Positions 49,681-61,830 of a stretch of 64,000 bases of DNA are shown in pieces. The first letter of the stretch is position 1, and each line of letters starts with the position of its first letter. Source of the DNA: Diphasiastrum complanatum (lineage: Eukaryota; Streptophyta; Lycopodiopsida; Lycopodiales; Lycopodiaceae); NCBI GenBank assembly GCA_029204225.1, contig CM055092.1, forward strand, positions 24,749,207 to 24,813,206. The letters run 5' to 3'. Position numbers and translations under genes: made by a program. The notes under the pieces were generated by a model, which saw only the letters and a program-made list of their open reading frames with translations, searched no databases and was not told the origin of the DNA.

Positions 49681-52600
49681 ATAAGTTTGAAATTTGACTC
49701 AATTTGCACAAATGCTAGTGAAGCTCATACACGTACTTTTTATGAATTTTGCTTGAAACTAAAATCCAAAACTTATGCACTTCTTTTGTGGTGCAATGCA
49801 CAGATTCTCCAGATCCAACCATAAAACAATTTGCAACATCTACACATGATTTGGTGTTTCTAGCAAGAATAATAATGAAGTGGGACAATTTTTGGCATAG
49901 TGGCATTCGATCCCAATTTGCCACTAAAGTCATAGAGGACTACATAATAATTGCCAAAAATTTTCAGTTATTACAGAGTGACAGTACTATTAATATCCAT
50001 CAATGAACTAAAAACTAAACACTATCAATCCTCTCACTCACATTAAGAAAGTTTTGCAAAAATTAATCCTTTTCTAAGATGAACTACACAAAATTAAAAA
50101 CATCATTTACTTGCAAATCATGAGATAGTACCGACATACACATATAAGGTGCCAAATCCCTCACCCTTATCACTCTCATCTATACTCTGTTTTTCTCTGT
50201 CTCTCACACAACGGAAAAAAGAAAGTCGATCTCTAATTTAGGAGCGAAACACATTTTGGTTCGTGCCAACGGTTTTTTTTTGGTCAAAAAAATTTGTGTG
50301 GATTATCCATGCATGGATAATCCACGCGGAATCCAGAATCTAGATAGAGATTTATTCAAATCCATATTAGTAGACTGTTGAACTATTAAAAAATCTAGCG
50401 AAAGTTCATTGGTGGTAGTTTTTGTGTTGATGCGTTAGTCATGAAAAATGTATGGCGTAAGGCTTGGCATGATCGAAGATTGAATAGAAAAGATCATAAA
50501 GTTGGAGATTTGGTATTTATGATAAGATGAAGTTGTCTACAGGGAAATTGAAGTTTACAGCATAAGTTCTTATCATGTCAGACATCTTGTTTTTAGGAGT
50601 GCTATATTTGAAATGTTTAGATAGAGAGTGCTTTAATGCTCTATTTAATGACAGTCAGTTACAAAGCATTGGCAGCCTAAACTTATTTCTAAATCAGCAC
50701 CATGTTTTTTTCTATCTATTTCATTCTTTACTTTGTTGTTTTCCAATAGTTAATTATCTATTTTCTCTTAAAAACACAATAACTATACATACATATGTAT
50801 GTATGTATTAAAAAAAAGCATAAAATAAAAATTTCAAAATAGTTACATTCTGTAAAACCATTTAAAATTAAACATGAAGAGACTAAAAAATACCAGAATT
50901 GCTATTTTTTAAATAAAATAGTCAAACCAATCTTTGCAAAGTTTACCATTGATTCAAAATAGTACAATCTGCTTAACTTGAGGTTTGCGAGGGTTAGTTT
51001 GCATCATACGTAAGTTTGCTGTGCAATGTCATTATGAACCATCGTGGACCTAGTTGATAGACACAAAACATCAAAATTGACTCGAGAGAGGGTTAAAACC
51101 ATGTGAAGCATGATTATTTATAGTACTTATGCAGGGGTAGTTCTTTGGTGAAGGTTCAACCCTCATCGAAGCTCTAGTTACTTATTGACCTTCAAGAAGA
51201 TTTAGAGATCGTGTTTAATAGTACCCTATATGTTTTGTAGTTTTTTTTCCCATAATTGCCAAAGAAGCAATTTGTCTAATATATAAGTTTGAAATTCGAC
51301 TCATTTTGCACAAATGCTAGTGAAGCTCATACACGTACTTTTTATGAATTTTGCTTGAAAGTCAAAACCAAAATTTATGCACTTCTTTTGTGGAGCAATG
51401 CATGATTTCTCCATATCCAACCATCAAACAATTTGCAACATCTACACATGATTTGGTGTTTCTAGCAACAATAATAATGAAGTGGGACAATTTTTGGCCT
51501 GGTGGCATTCGATCCCAATTTGCCACTAAAGTCATGGAGGATTATATAATGATTGCCAAAAATATCCAAATATTACAGAGTGACAATACTATTAACATCC
51601 ATCAATGAACTAAAAACTAAACACTATCAATCTTCTCACTCACATTCATCCCCATCTCATCCTCACTCTCATCTATACTCTGTTTTTCTCTCTCTCTCAC
51701 ACAACAGAAAAAAAAAAAGTCGATCTCTAATTTAGGAGCGAAACACATTTTGGTTCGTGCCAACGGTTTTTTTTTGGTCAAAAAAATTTGTGTGGATTAT
51801 CCATGCATGGATAATCCACGCGGAATCCAGAATCTAGATAGAGATTTATTCAAATCCATATTAGTAGACTGTTGAACTATTAAAAAATCTAGCGAAAGTT
51901 CATTGGTGGTAGTTTTTGTGTTGATGCGTTAGTCATGAAAAATGTATGGCGTAAGGCTTGGCATGATCGAAGATTGAATAGAAAAGATCATAAAGTTGGA
52001 GATTTGGTATTTATGATAAGATGAAGTTGTCTACAGGGAAATTGAAGTTTACAGCATAAGTTCTTATCATGTCAGACATCTTGTTTTTAGGAGTGCTATT
52101 TTTGAAATGTTTAGATAGAGAGTGCTTTAATGCTCTATTTAATGACAGTCAGTTACAAAGCATTGGCAGCCTAAACTTATTTCTAAATCAGCACCATGTT
52201 TTTTTCTATCTATTTCATTCTTTACTTTGTTGTTTTCCAATAGTTAATTATCTATTTTCTCTTAAAAACACAATAACTATACATACATATGTATGTATGT
52301 ATTAAAAAAAAGCATAAAATAAAAAGTTCAAAATAGTTACATTTTGTAAAACCATTTAAAATTAAACATGAAGAGACTAAAAATTACCAGAATTGCTATT
52401 TTTTAAATAAAATAGTCAAACCAATCTTTGCAAAGTTTACCATTGATTCAAAATAGTACAATCTGCTTAACTTGAGGTTTGCGAGGGTTAGTTTGCATCA
52501 TACGTAAGTTTGTTGTGCAATGTCATTATGAACCATCGTGGACCTAGTTGATAGACACAAAACATCAAAATTGACTCGAGAGAGGGTTAAAACCATGTGA

Positions 52601-54530
52601 AGCATGATTATTTATAGTACTTATGCGGGGGTAGTTCTTTGGTGAAGGTTCAACCCTCATCGAAGCTCTAGTTACTTATTGACCTTCAAGAAGATTTAGG
52701 GATCGTGTTTAATAGTACCCTATATGTTTTGTAGTTTTTTTCCCATAATTGCCAAAGAAGCAATTTGTCTAATATATAAGTTTGAAATTCGACTCATTTT
52801 GCGCAGATGCTAGTGAAGCTCATACACGTACTTTTTATGAATTTTGCTTGAAAGTCAAAACCAAAATTTATGCACTTCTTTTGTGGAGCAATGCATGATT
52901 TCTCCATATCCAACCATCAAACAATTTGCAACATCTACACATGATTTGGTGTTTCTAGCAACAATAATAATGAAGTGGGACAATTTTTGGCCTGGTGGCA
53001 TTCGATCCCAATTTGCCACTAAAGTCATGGAGGATTATATAATGATTGCCAAAAATATCCAATTATTACAGAGTGACAATACTATTAACATCCATCAATG
53101 AACTAAAAACTAAACACTATCAATCTTCTCACTCACATTCATCCCCATCTCATCCTCACTCTCATCTATACTCTGTTTTTCTCTCTCTCTCACACAACAG
53201 AAAAAAAAAAGTCGATCTCTAATTTAGGAGCGAACCACATTTTGGTTCGCGCCAAAGGTTTTTTTTTTGTCAAAAAAATTTGTGTGGATTATCCATGCGT
53301 GGATAGTCAAAGCGGAATCCAGAATCTAGATAGAGATTTATTCAAATCCATATTAGTAGACTATTGAAATATTAAAAAATCTAGCGAAAGTTAATTGGTG
53401 GTAGTTGTTTGTGTTGATGCGTTAGTCATGAAAAATGTATGGCGTAAGGCTTGGCATGATCGAAGATTGAATAGAAAAGATCATAAAGTTGGAGATTTGG
53501 TATTTATGATAAGATGAAGTTGTTTACCGGGAAATTGAAGTTTACAACATAAGTTCTTATCATGTCTGACATCTTGTTTTTAGGAGTGCTTTTCTTGAAA
53601 TGTTTAGATAGAGAGTGCTTCAATGCTCTATCTAATGACAGTCAGTTACAAAAGCATTGGCAGCCTAAACTTATTTCTAAATCAGCATCTTGTTTTTGTC
53701 TATCTATTTCATTCTTTACTTTGTTGTTTTTCAATAGTTAATTATCTATTTTCTCTGAAAAACACAATAACTATACATACATATGTATGTATGTATAAAA
53801 AAAAGCATAAAATAAAAAGTCCAAAATAGTTACATTCTGTGAAAGAGTTTAAAATTAAACATGAAGAGACTAAAAATTACTAGAATTGCTATTTTTTAAA
53901 TAAAATAGTCAAACTAATCTTTGAAAAGTTTACCATTGATTCAAAATAGTACAATTTGCTCAACTTGAGCTTTGCGAGGGTTAGTTTGCATCACAAGTTA
54001 GTTTGTTGTGCAATGTCATTATGAACCATCGTCGACCTAGTTGATAGACACAAAAGATCAAAATTGACTCGAGAGAGGGTTAAAACCATGTGTAGCATGA
54101 TTATTTGTAGTCCTTATGCGGGGGTTGTTCTTTGGTGAAGGTTCAACCCTCATCGAAGCTCTAGTTACTTATTGACCCTTCAAGAAGATTTTGAGATCTT
54201 GTTCCATAGTACTCTGTATGTTTTGTAGTTTTTTTCCCATAATTGCCAAAGAAGCAATCTGTCTAATATATAAGTTTGAAATTCGACTCATTTTGCACAA
54301 ATGCTAGTGAAGCTCATACACGTACTTTTTATGAATTTTGCTTGAAACTGAAAACCAAAATTTATGCACTTATTACCAACCTTCTGTATATATACACTCC
54401 ATCATGTGTAAACAAGTTTAGTCCTTCGAGAATTATTATAGTTCTACTGACACCATCTGAAATCCTTCACACTTTATTGAATAGAACAGAGGTTTTCAAG
54501 GCCTGACTAGACTCAGAATAATAGTGGCCA
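49681..54530 (+). repeat. Tandem array of repeat C units (~1.49 kb each)
   Basis: Two complete head-to-tail units at 50338-51833 and 51834-53325 are flanked by partial ones (49681-50337, 53326-54530). Each unit has a gypsy-type integrase C-terminal remnant (for example 50435-50530: WHDRRLNRKDHKVGDL, then stop), an ACATACATATGTATGT palindrome, and an end with the GTGGATTATCC hairpin. Perfect 28-bp palindromes are at 50298-50325 and 51792-51819; the third, near 53282-53310, has decayed. The first partial unit has about 120 bases of unrelated sequence at 50045-50167. No functional gene is seen. Confidence 0.85.
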
Positions 54531-54534
54531 ATCT

Positions 54535-55610
54535 CTATGATTAACTCTGCCTCTTGCTGAGTGCAAGGATCTTATCACTCCTATCAATAATTTTGCATTG
54601 ATCAAATTCGAATTCTACCTAATGACCTAAATCTATAATTCTACTTACTGATAACAGATTTGTAGAGAGATTAGAAACATATAAGACTTTTAATAGTAAT
54701 TTGAATTGATCATGCTGGAATCGTGATCTTATAGTACGTTCACCTTCAATACTGTGAGTACTATTGTCACCAAGATCAACACATTTCTTCATGTTGTAAG
54801 GCGTGTAGGAGTCGAAGATCTCACGTTGATTGGTCATGTGTTGAGTTGTTCCATAATTAAAAAACCATGAATCATCCAAAAGTGTGCTTTGATCTTTGAC
54901 CATGAATGCACCTTCGTCCACTTCGACCTGGGAGATGATGAAATTGTGTTTGCTTATTGTTCAAGTTGTTTGGCTACATTCTTCGCTTGGAGAATTCAAC
55001 AATCCTTGATCTCATGGTTATTATGCTTGCAATATCTACAAAACACCTTCTTTTTTTATTATGGATCTGATGAGTGTGCTTGACTTTGAGTATGTTTCTG
55101 ATTCGTTGCAGCCTTCTTGGAGCTTTTCTACTTCTCTCGCTTAGAGCCTTTGTTGACATATAGAGCCAGAGAGGAGGAAGTATTCAGAGTGTCTCGACTT
55201 CTTCGATTATCTTCTGTAACAACATAGTGATAACACTAGTAAGAGATAAACCTGTGTGTGTCGATATAATCATCACCCAGTTTTGATATATGTAGAGAGC
55301 AAGCTTGAAAGCAATGTCATAATTGCATCTTGATCGTCTATGACTGATCCGACAATGGCCATTTGTTGCAAGAGATTCTTAATTAGGTTAATGTGTCTAT
55401 GAAAAGAATCACCAGTAGACATTTTGAATGTGAAGAATTTCCTTCGTAGATGTAACTTAGTAGTTACGTCATTCACATCATATAGTGAGTTCAAAATGTC
55501 CCAAACGTCTTTTGACGTTTTAGCTTCAGCTATGTTTCCAATCTATGTATCTGATATATCAAGGATAATAAGCATGAAAGCTTTACCGTCCTTTGATTTC
55601 CACCACAAGA
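54535..55610 (-). pseudogene. Copia gag-protease fragment, second copy
   Basis: Near-duplicate of 24475-25560 with the same order: gag segment (55494-55273), CCHC region (near 55040-55000) and protease-region frame (54921-54619). The protease Asp position reads FNYGTT here, again without Asp. No integrase or RT follows. Confidence 0.8.
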
Positions 55611-55659
55611 ACACATGTAGGAATTATCTACACGAATATCCACGCACAATACAAAGGAG

Positions 55660-56020
55660 GACGCGCGGGCAAAAAAAATTTGTGTGGATATATCCGTGGA
55701 TTGGCTTGAATATTCGCATGGATATGGGCGCGTGGATGTTCCACGCAAGTGTCATTTCGGCAGCAGATCGGCCAGATGTTGGGAAATTCAAATTGCATGG
55801 ATTATCCATGCCAACTCCGACACCCAGCAGCTAGGCAAACCTTGGACACTGGAGCTGGAAATAGAAAAATTAATTGTGCGTGGATAATCCACGCCATAGT
55901 AACTTTTTAAAAAGAAGACTCGGCTTTCGCGTGGATAATCCAGGGAGTTGGGGTGGTTAATACTGCGTGGATCAATTTTTTTATATCCACGCAATACTCA
56001 CACAAATAAGTTTCTAGATT
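55660..56020. repeat. Hairpin-rich element, shorter copy
   Basis: Counterpart of 25600-26030 with an internal loss near 55935 and without its right inverted end. GCGTGGATAATCCACGC-type palindromes remain (about 55877-55893). Confidence 0.58.
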
Positions 56021-57450
56021 CCATAGGAGTGCCACACTCTACCCATCTTAAGGTCCACATAGGGTGGCTAACCTATGGGAAGAGGAAGCATGATCCCCTA
56101 TGACTATTCCTATGGTGGCAAGGGAGGCTTGATAGGCATGCAAAGTTAAAAATTTATTGTAGTAATATACAAAACGCATGAATGCCCATTGCTTAGAGTA
56201 ATGGGTCAACGAAAAATGACTTTTTCCATGCTAGGGAGCAGCAAAATATCCTGTTGAGAAGCCATAAGTCACGAGCTTTGTTTTGAAGATTGGTGTCAGT
56301 AGAACTAGAATAATTCTCGAAGGAATAAACTTTTTTACACATGATGGAGTGTATATATACAGAAGGTTTTTAATAAGTGCAAAAATTTTGGTTTTCAGTT
56401 TCAAGCAAAATTCATAAAAGTACGTGTATGAGCTTCACTAGCATTTGTGCAAAATGAGCGAATTTCAAACTTATATATTAGACAAATTGCTTCTTTGGCA
56501 ATTATGGGAAAAAAACTACAAAACATATAGAGTACTATGAAACAAGATCTCAAAATCTTCTTGACGGGTCAATAAGTAACTAGATCTTTGATGAGGGTTG
56601 AACATTCACCAAAGAACAACCGCCACATAAGGACTCCAAATAGTCATGCTTCACATGGTTTTAACCCTCTCTCGAGTCAATTTTGATCTTTTGTGTCTAT
56701 CAACTAGGTCGACGATGGTTCATAATGACATTGCACAACAAACTAACTTGTGATGCAAACTAACCCTTGGAAAGCTCAAGTTGAGCAAATTGTACTATTT
56801 TGAATCAATGGTAAACTTTTCAAAGATTGGGTTGACTATTATATTTAAAAAATAGCAATTATGGTAATTTTTAGTCTCTTCATGTTTAGTTTTACATTGT
56901 TTTACATAATGTAACTATTTTGAACTTTTTATTTTATGCTTTTTTTTGATACATACATACATATGTATGTTTAGTTATTGTGTTTTTCAGAGAAAATAGA
57001 GAATTAACTATTGGAAAACAACAAAGTAAAGAATGAAATAGATAGAAAAAAACAAGGTGCTGATTTAGAAATAAGTTTAGGCTGCCAATGCTTTTGTAAC
57101 TGACTAACATTAAACAGAGCATTAAAGCACTCTCTATCTAAACATTTCAAAAAAAGCACTCCTAAAAACAAGATGTTTGACATGATAAGAACTTATGTTG
57201 TAAACTTCAATTTCCCTGTAAACAACTTCATCTTATCATAAATACTATATCTCCAACTTTATGATCTTTTCTATTCAATCTTCGATCATGCCAAGCCTTA
57301 TGCCATACATTTTTCATGACTAACGCATCAACACAAAAAACTACCACCAATCAACTTTCGCTAGATTTTTTTATATTTCAACGGTCTACTAATATGGATT
57401 TGAATAAATCTCTATCTTTGATGCCGTAGTAAGGATGATAAAGAACTTCT
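56021..57450 (-). repeat. Repeat family C, inverted
   Basis: Counterpart of 26512-27930, including the ~240-bp unique segment at its left end and the integrase remnant near 57260-57330. Confidence 0.72.
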
Positions 57451-57595
57451 AAAACCACTTCGGAGGATACTTCCTCCACCGAGAACAAAAAATAGAGAGA
57501 CACTAGAAAAAAAACACAACACTACATAGGGTTGGAATTTTTAATTAGGTTTTAGCTCTTTCCTTTCAAGATTCAATCCTTGGAAGTACAATTGA

Positions 57596-57631
<36 letters not shown>

Positions 57632-57762
57632 ACTTTTATGTGTTTATATATATTAATATATTTATTAGTGTATGTGTGTGTGTGTGTATCAACTGAATCA
57701 AAGGTATCTAAAATGTCAACTAATAAATTATGTGGATCTCTCTCTCTCTCTCTCTCTCTCTC
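57596..57762 (+). repeat. (GT)n and (CT)n microsatellites
   Basis: GT tract at 57596-57630, a shorter one near 57672-57688, and a CT tract at 57738-57762, at the type I 3' flank. Confidence 0.95.
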
Positions 57763-58039
57763 AAATAATTTGGAGTTTCTTAGATTAATTTGTTAGCATA
57801 CATGCAAAATAGGAGTCATGTCTGCTAAGTGCTAAATATTACTCTTTGAACCTAATGGAATCACCATGCTCAATACCATTTCTCACAATTACCTACAATC
57901 GAAGCAAAATAACACAAACATAACTATTTGAAGAGCTATGAGCATTTGATAGCAAGGTATGATTTGCCAAGCTTCTAGAAAAAATCCAACATTTGCAAAG
58001 CAAGCATGTAGTACATTCATTTTAAACAAGTAATGTTTT

Positions 58040-59933
58040 GTATAGTGCTTTAGACCATATTGATGTTGAGAACTAGCATGAAGTACAGCTTCCTTTTCCT
58101 GCAACATTTTCATTTGAAAGCAATCATATTCAATCCTTGTTGGATAATAATAAAGCGAGTTGACTAGACATATATGGCCTAGAAACATAATTACAGTTTA
58201 AAGAGCATGGATTGAAGTGGCTAATATCTTAAGCATCAATACTTTTAGGCTAGAAGGGATTTTTAAAATTCTCACCATCTGCAACTCCTCCAAGGGAATA
58301 TTTGCAAGCTCGTGTAGAAAGGTGAACTTGATTTTTTTGGTCGTTGGAACATCTTTCTCAACATCATCTACTGGTCCAAATAGGTCCCTATAAGTGTGTT
58401 TGCATTCTTCTTGTACTATTGCTGCTTTGTTGGGTGTTGCTAAAAGAACATACGAGTTTTCAGCACATTGTTAAGCAGATGGAAACAATTTCTCTTATTG
58501 GAAACAAACAACTAGAAATTTAGCTCAAATAAACATACATGATTAAATTTGAGCAACTATTAATGACATCTTGCTTTCTATAAATCTTGAGATGAAATCC
58601 ACAACACTGCACGTATCAACACTACCTTTAGTAAACACGATTCGCTTCGCATGACCTGAAGATCTACTCTGATTGGATCTCGGAAGCAAAAGCTGTCTGC
58701 AGAAAATGAGAATCAAGAACATTTTTAGAAGCCACTGAACCATTGCAAATTATCATTTTTACCCGAAACAAGGCAGAAGGAAATTTTGATTATTTGTCAC
58801 CACTGCATAATAACATATATGTGCCTTGAAATTTCCAACCTTTTTCTACCATGAGCACTAGTCTTCTTTTCAGGTGAATGTTCATGAAGAATTGCAGCTT
58901 CCACAAAACTCAAAGAAGAGTTTTCCCGACTCATGTGCCGAACTATATAAAAAAAGTCGTTTTCATCGTATTTCTCCCACTGCAGTCACCAATGTACACC
59001 AAGGAACTATAAATTATCACTTTTTATTTCTCACATATGGGAGATTAAACACGCGTTAAAATCAAAAGACCCTTCTTCAAACATTTGGAGAACAATGCGC
59101 TTTATAATGTGACCTAGCTGTATAACCCACTATATATAATAAAGTTGACTTTAAATGCAGACGACAAAGAGCGATATTACTACCAACAAGATCAAAAGCT
59201 TTGTACTCTAACCATACCAGTGGCATTTCAGACTCATAGTCTTCTAATGGGAAGTTAAGTTTCTCGGTGTGACCAAGTTTAATTGCTGCCCTATCATAAT
59301 TCCTGAGCCACAAAATAGTTCTAACACATTAGCAGACCAATGGAGTTATGAACGATATTTAGGATGTTAATTTCATAAACCAGAAAGTCATTGAGAATCA
59401 GTTGACTGCCACCAGTTCACACAAACCTGGCTGCTGCTATCTCATTATGATAGGCACGTGCAAAGCAAAGTGGCGCTCATGAGCGTCAAGAATAAGTCAT
59501 TTCCGAGCATCCTCGAGGTCTTGTTTTTTAATGAGGTTGTATCAATCCATAAATTCATTGTCACAAAAATCGTACCAATGGAGAGCTGTCCTGGGTTAGC
59601 CATTCTTCCAGAACGTTTGTCGCCTTTTCTTCTCCTGTTATTGGAAAATGAAAAACCATATAAACTGGTTGCATTTCAAACATATGTAAGTAGCTTTGTA
59701 AAGAAAATATAAAACGCTAGATTTTCTCAGGCCATAGCTACAGATCACTTTCGTTCTAAGAGACTTTACATGTAAATAGCTTTACAAATATCATCGATTT
59801 TTCACAACAATTATTTTTCAAAGAATTCATGTAATCCGGCGGAACATATTTTCTTTCCATACCAGATATTTGCTTCCCATCTTCCCGTTCGTTTTCTGTG
59901 ATAAACACCTTTATACTTACTCCTCCCTGCCAT
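58040..59933 (-). CDS. AP2-domain transcription factor gene copy, type I (best preserved)
   Basis: Minus-strand exons: 1 from ATG 59933-59931 (MAGRSKYKGVYHRK, RTGRWEANIWYGKK); 2 at 59457-59427; 3 at 59302-59218; 4 at 58979-58840; 5 at 58696-58626; 6 at 58439-58276; 7 from 58098. Phases across exons 2-7 agree. The encoded protein would be about 210-220 residues: one AP2 domain of the AP2/ANT type (GRWE; AAARNYDRAAIKL; DYESEMP), a linker like that after the first AP2 repeat, a basic stretch (GHGRKR, GHAKRI), and a C-terminal part unknown to me. A nuclear DNA-binding role is inferred from the domain. Concerns: the exon 2 acceptor reads CAC instead of CAG, the exon 1 to 2 link needs an unplaced micro-exon, and a deletion after exon 7 removes the usual stop, so the frame continues. 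It may be a pseudogene. Confidence 0.65.
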
Positions 59934-60722
59934 AGCTGCCCGTGAATTTCACTCTCACGTAGAGTTAACCGGCAAAATCGAAGTAGAGGATTGCGATTGC
60001 CCGAGAAAAAATTATTTGTAGTTGAAACTTACAATGAAGGAGCACGATAGCTAACCGTCATATGAAGTATGAAAAATCGGAGCTAGCGTGGAAGCAAACA
60101 TATGAGATAGACTGTCACACGAGTTAGTCAAAATGGGTTTTCTAAAATTTTATTGGTCCACGTATTTGATGGGCAGTTGAAAGGGAGTTCAAGTGAGGAT
60201 GAAGGCAAAACACGTGCATTTTAGAGAGACTGAACACGAGCTTTCAGAAACTTCTGGAAAGCGAACTTTCCACAGAGTGCGCGCAAGCGATGGATCGAGA
60301 GACAAGAATGTGAGTTTGAGAGAGGGAGTTGAGAGATGGAGAGAGGAGAATGTGTCTTCTTGTGGATTGGGAAAGGTTGCTTTGATGAGATAGGAGGAAA
60401 TTAAACACACGCTCTAATTCATTTTTATGTATCTTGTTTGCAGATAAGCGTATGATTTATTCTGATTCATATTTGCTTTCCCGGCTCAATGGAGAGAGAG
60501 AGAGAGAGAGAGAAATGCACCAAAGATGCCTTTGATGCTTACAATTCAAATGCTGGGGAGCGGCTGCTACACTCTTTGCAAATCGCTAAATAATTTTCTC
60601 TTTACTCTGGAGCTGGATTGAAAGATCATCAAGAACATATGCTGCCACGCTATTGATTGATCAGGGTTTTAGAGGCGGGAGGTGGCAGTAGTAATCTGCA
60701 GCAATAACCCAGTTACAAACGC

Positions 60723-60764
<42 letters not shown>

Positions 60765-60950
60765 TAATGCGATTGAGAGACTAAGAGGACGCGAGAGAGA
60801 GAGAGCGCGCAGGTTGCAGAACGTGAGAGGAGAGAAGATTTGAGAGAGCGGGGAGATATTGAAGATTTAGGGTCTTTAAGGTTAGGGGTTTTTTTTAGTC
60901 CAGGTATCTAAAATGTGAATTAATAAAATTGACTTCAATCACTATGTGAT
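59934..60950 (-). promoter_or_regulatory. Promoter and 5' leader of the AP2-like gene
   Basis: Conserved block with CACGTG at 60211-60216, a perfect heat-shock element at 60246-60260, an inverted CCAAT word near 60150, and GA tracts at 60490-60512 and 60725-60761. Confidence 0.62.
60246..60260. promoter_or_regulatory. Heat-shock element (perfect)
   Basis: GAAACTTCTGGAA fits nGAAnnTTCnnGAAn exactly, with a partial preceding unit, about 315 bases upstream of the exon 1 ATG. Confidence 0.6.
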
Positions 60951-60954
60951 CTCT

Positions 60955-61830
60955 CTCTCTCTCTCTCAAATAATTGGGGATTTCTTAAACTAATTATCAC
61001 TTAGCTTACATACACAATAGGAGTCATATACTCCTTAAACCTAATGGAATCACCATGCTCAATAATTCTCACCATTTCTCACAATTACCTAGAATCGAAG
61101 CAAAGAAACACAAACATAACTATTTGAAGAGCATCGATAACAAGGTATGATTCAGACCCTATTGATGTTGAGAGCTAACATAAAGTATAGCTTGCTTTTC
61201 CTGCAACATTTTCATATGAAATCAATCTTCTTGGATCCTTCTTGGATAATAAGAAAGCAAGTTGACTAGTCATATATGGCCTAGAAACATGATTACAGTT
61301 TAAAGAGGATGGATTGAAGTGGCTAATATCTTAAAAATCAACACTTATAGGCTAGAAGGGATTTTCAAAATTCTCACCATCTTTAGCTCTTCCAAGAGAA
61401 TATTTACAAGTGTGAGTAGAAAGGGAAACTTGATTTTTCTAGTGGTTGGAATAACATTCTCAACATCCTCTCCTGGTCCAAATAGGTCCCTATAAGCATG
61501 TTTGCGTTATTCTTTTACTACTACTGCTTTGTTGGATGTAGCTAAGAAAACATATGAATTTTCAGCACATTGTTAAGGAGATGGAAAAAATTTGGTCATA
61601 TTGGAAACAAACAACGATTGGATTTTAGCAACTATTAATGACATCTTGATTTCTATAAATCTTGAGATAAAAAGCATAGTGTTATACGTATCATCACTAC
61701 CTTTAGTGATTACGATTTGCTTCGCATCACCTAAAGATTCCATCTGATTGGAGCTCGTAAGCAAAAGTTGGCTACAGAAAATGAGAATCAATAACATGTT
61801 TAGCAGCCACAGAACCATGAAAATTATCTA
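60955..61830 (-). pseudogene. AP2-like gene copy, type II, inactivated
   Basis: Minus-strand exon 5 at 61771-61701, exon 6 at 61541-61378 with the shared TAA, exon 7 at 61200-61159 ending TAG. It is head-to-tail with the type I copy at 58040-59933, and its intron 4 joins repeat A. Confidence 0.75.

Noticed and set aside
49681-54530. Possible CRISPR-like or satellite array of short repeats
   Set aside because: Repeat units are about 1.5 kb and contain retroelement debris; no short regular repeats with spacers occur.
57889-58188. 99-residue hydrophobic frame resembling a small membrane protein
   Set aside because: It spans AP2-like intron 6, exon 7 and 3' flank, and is open only because of a small deletion in this copy.
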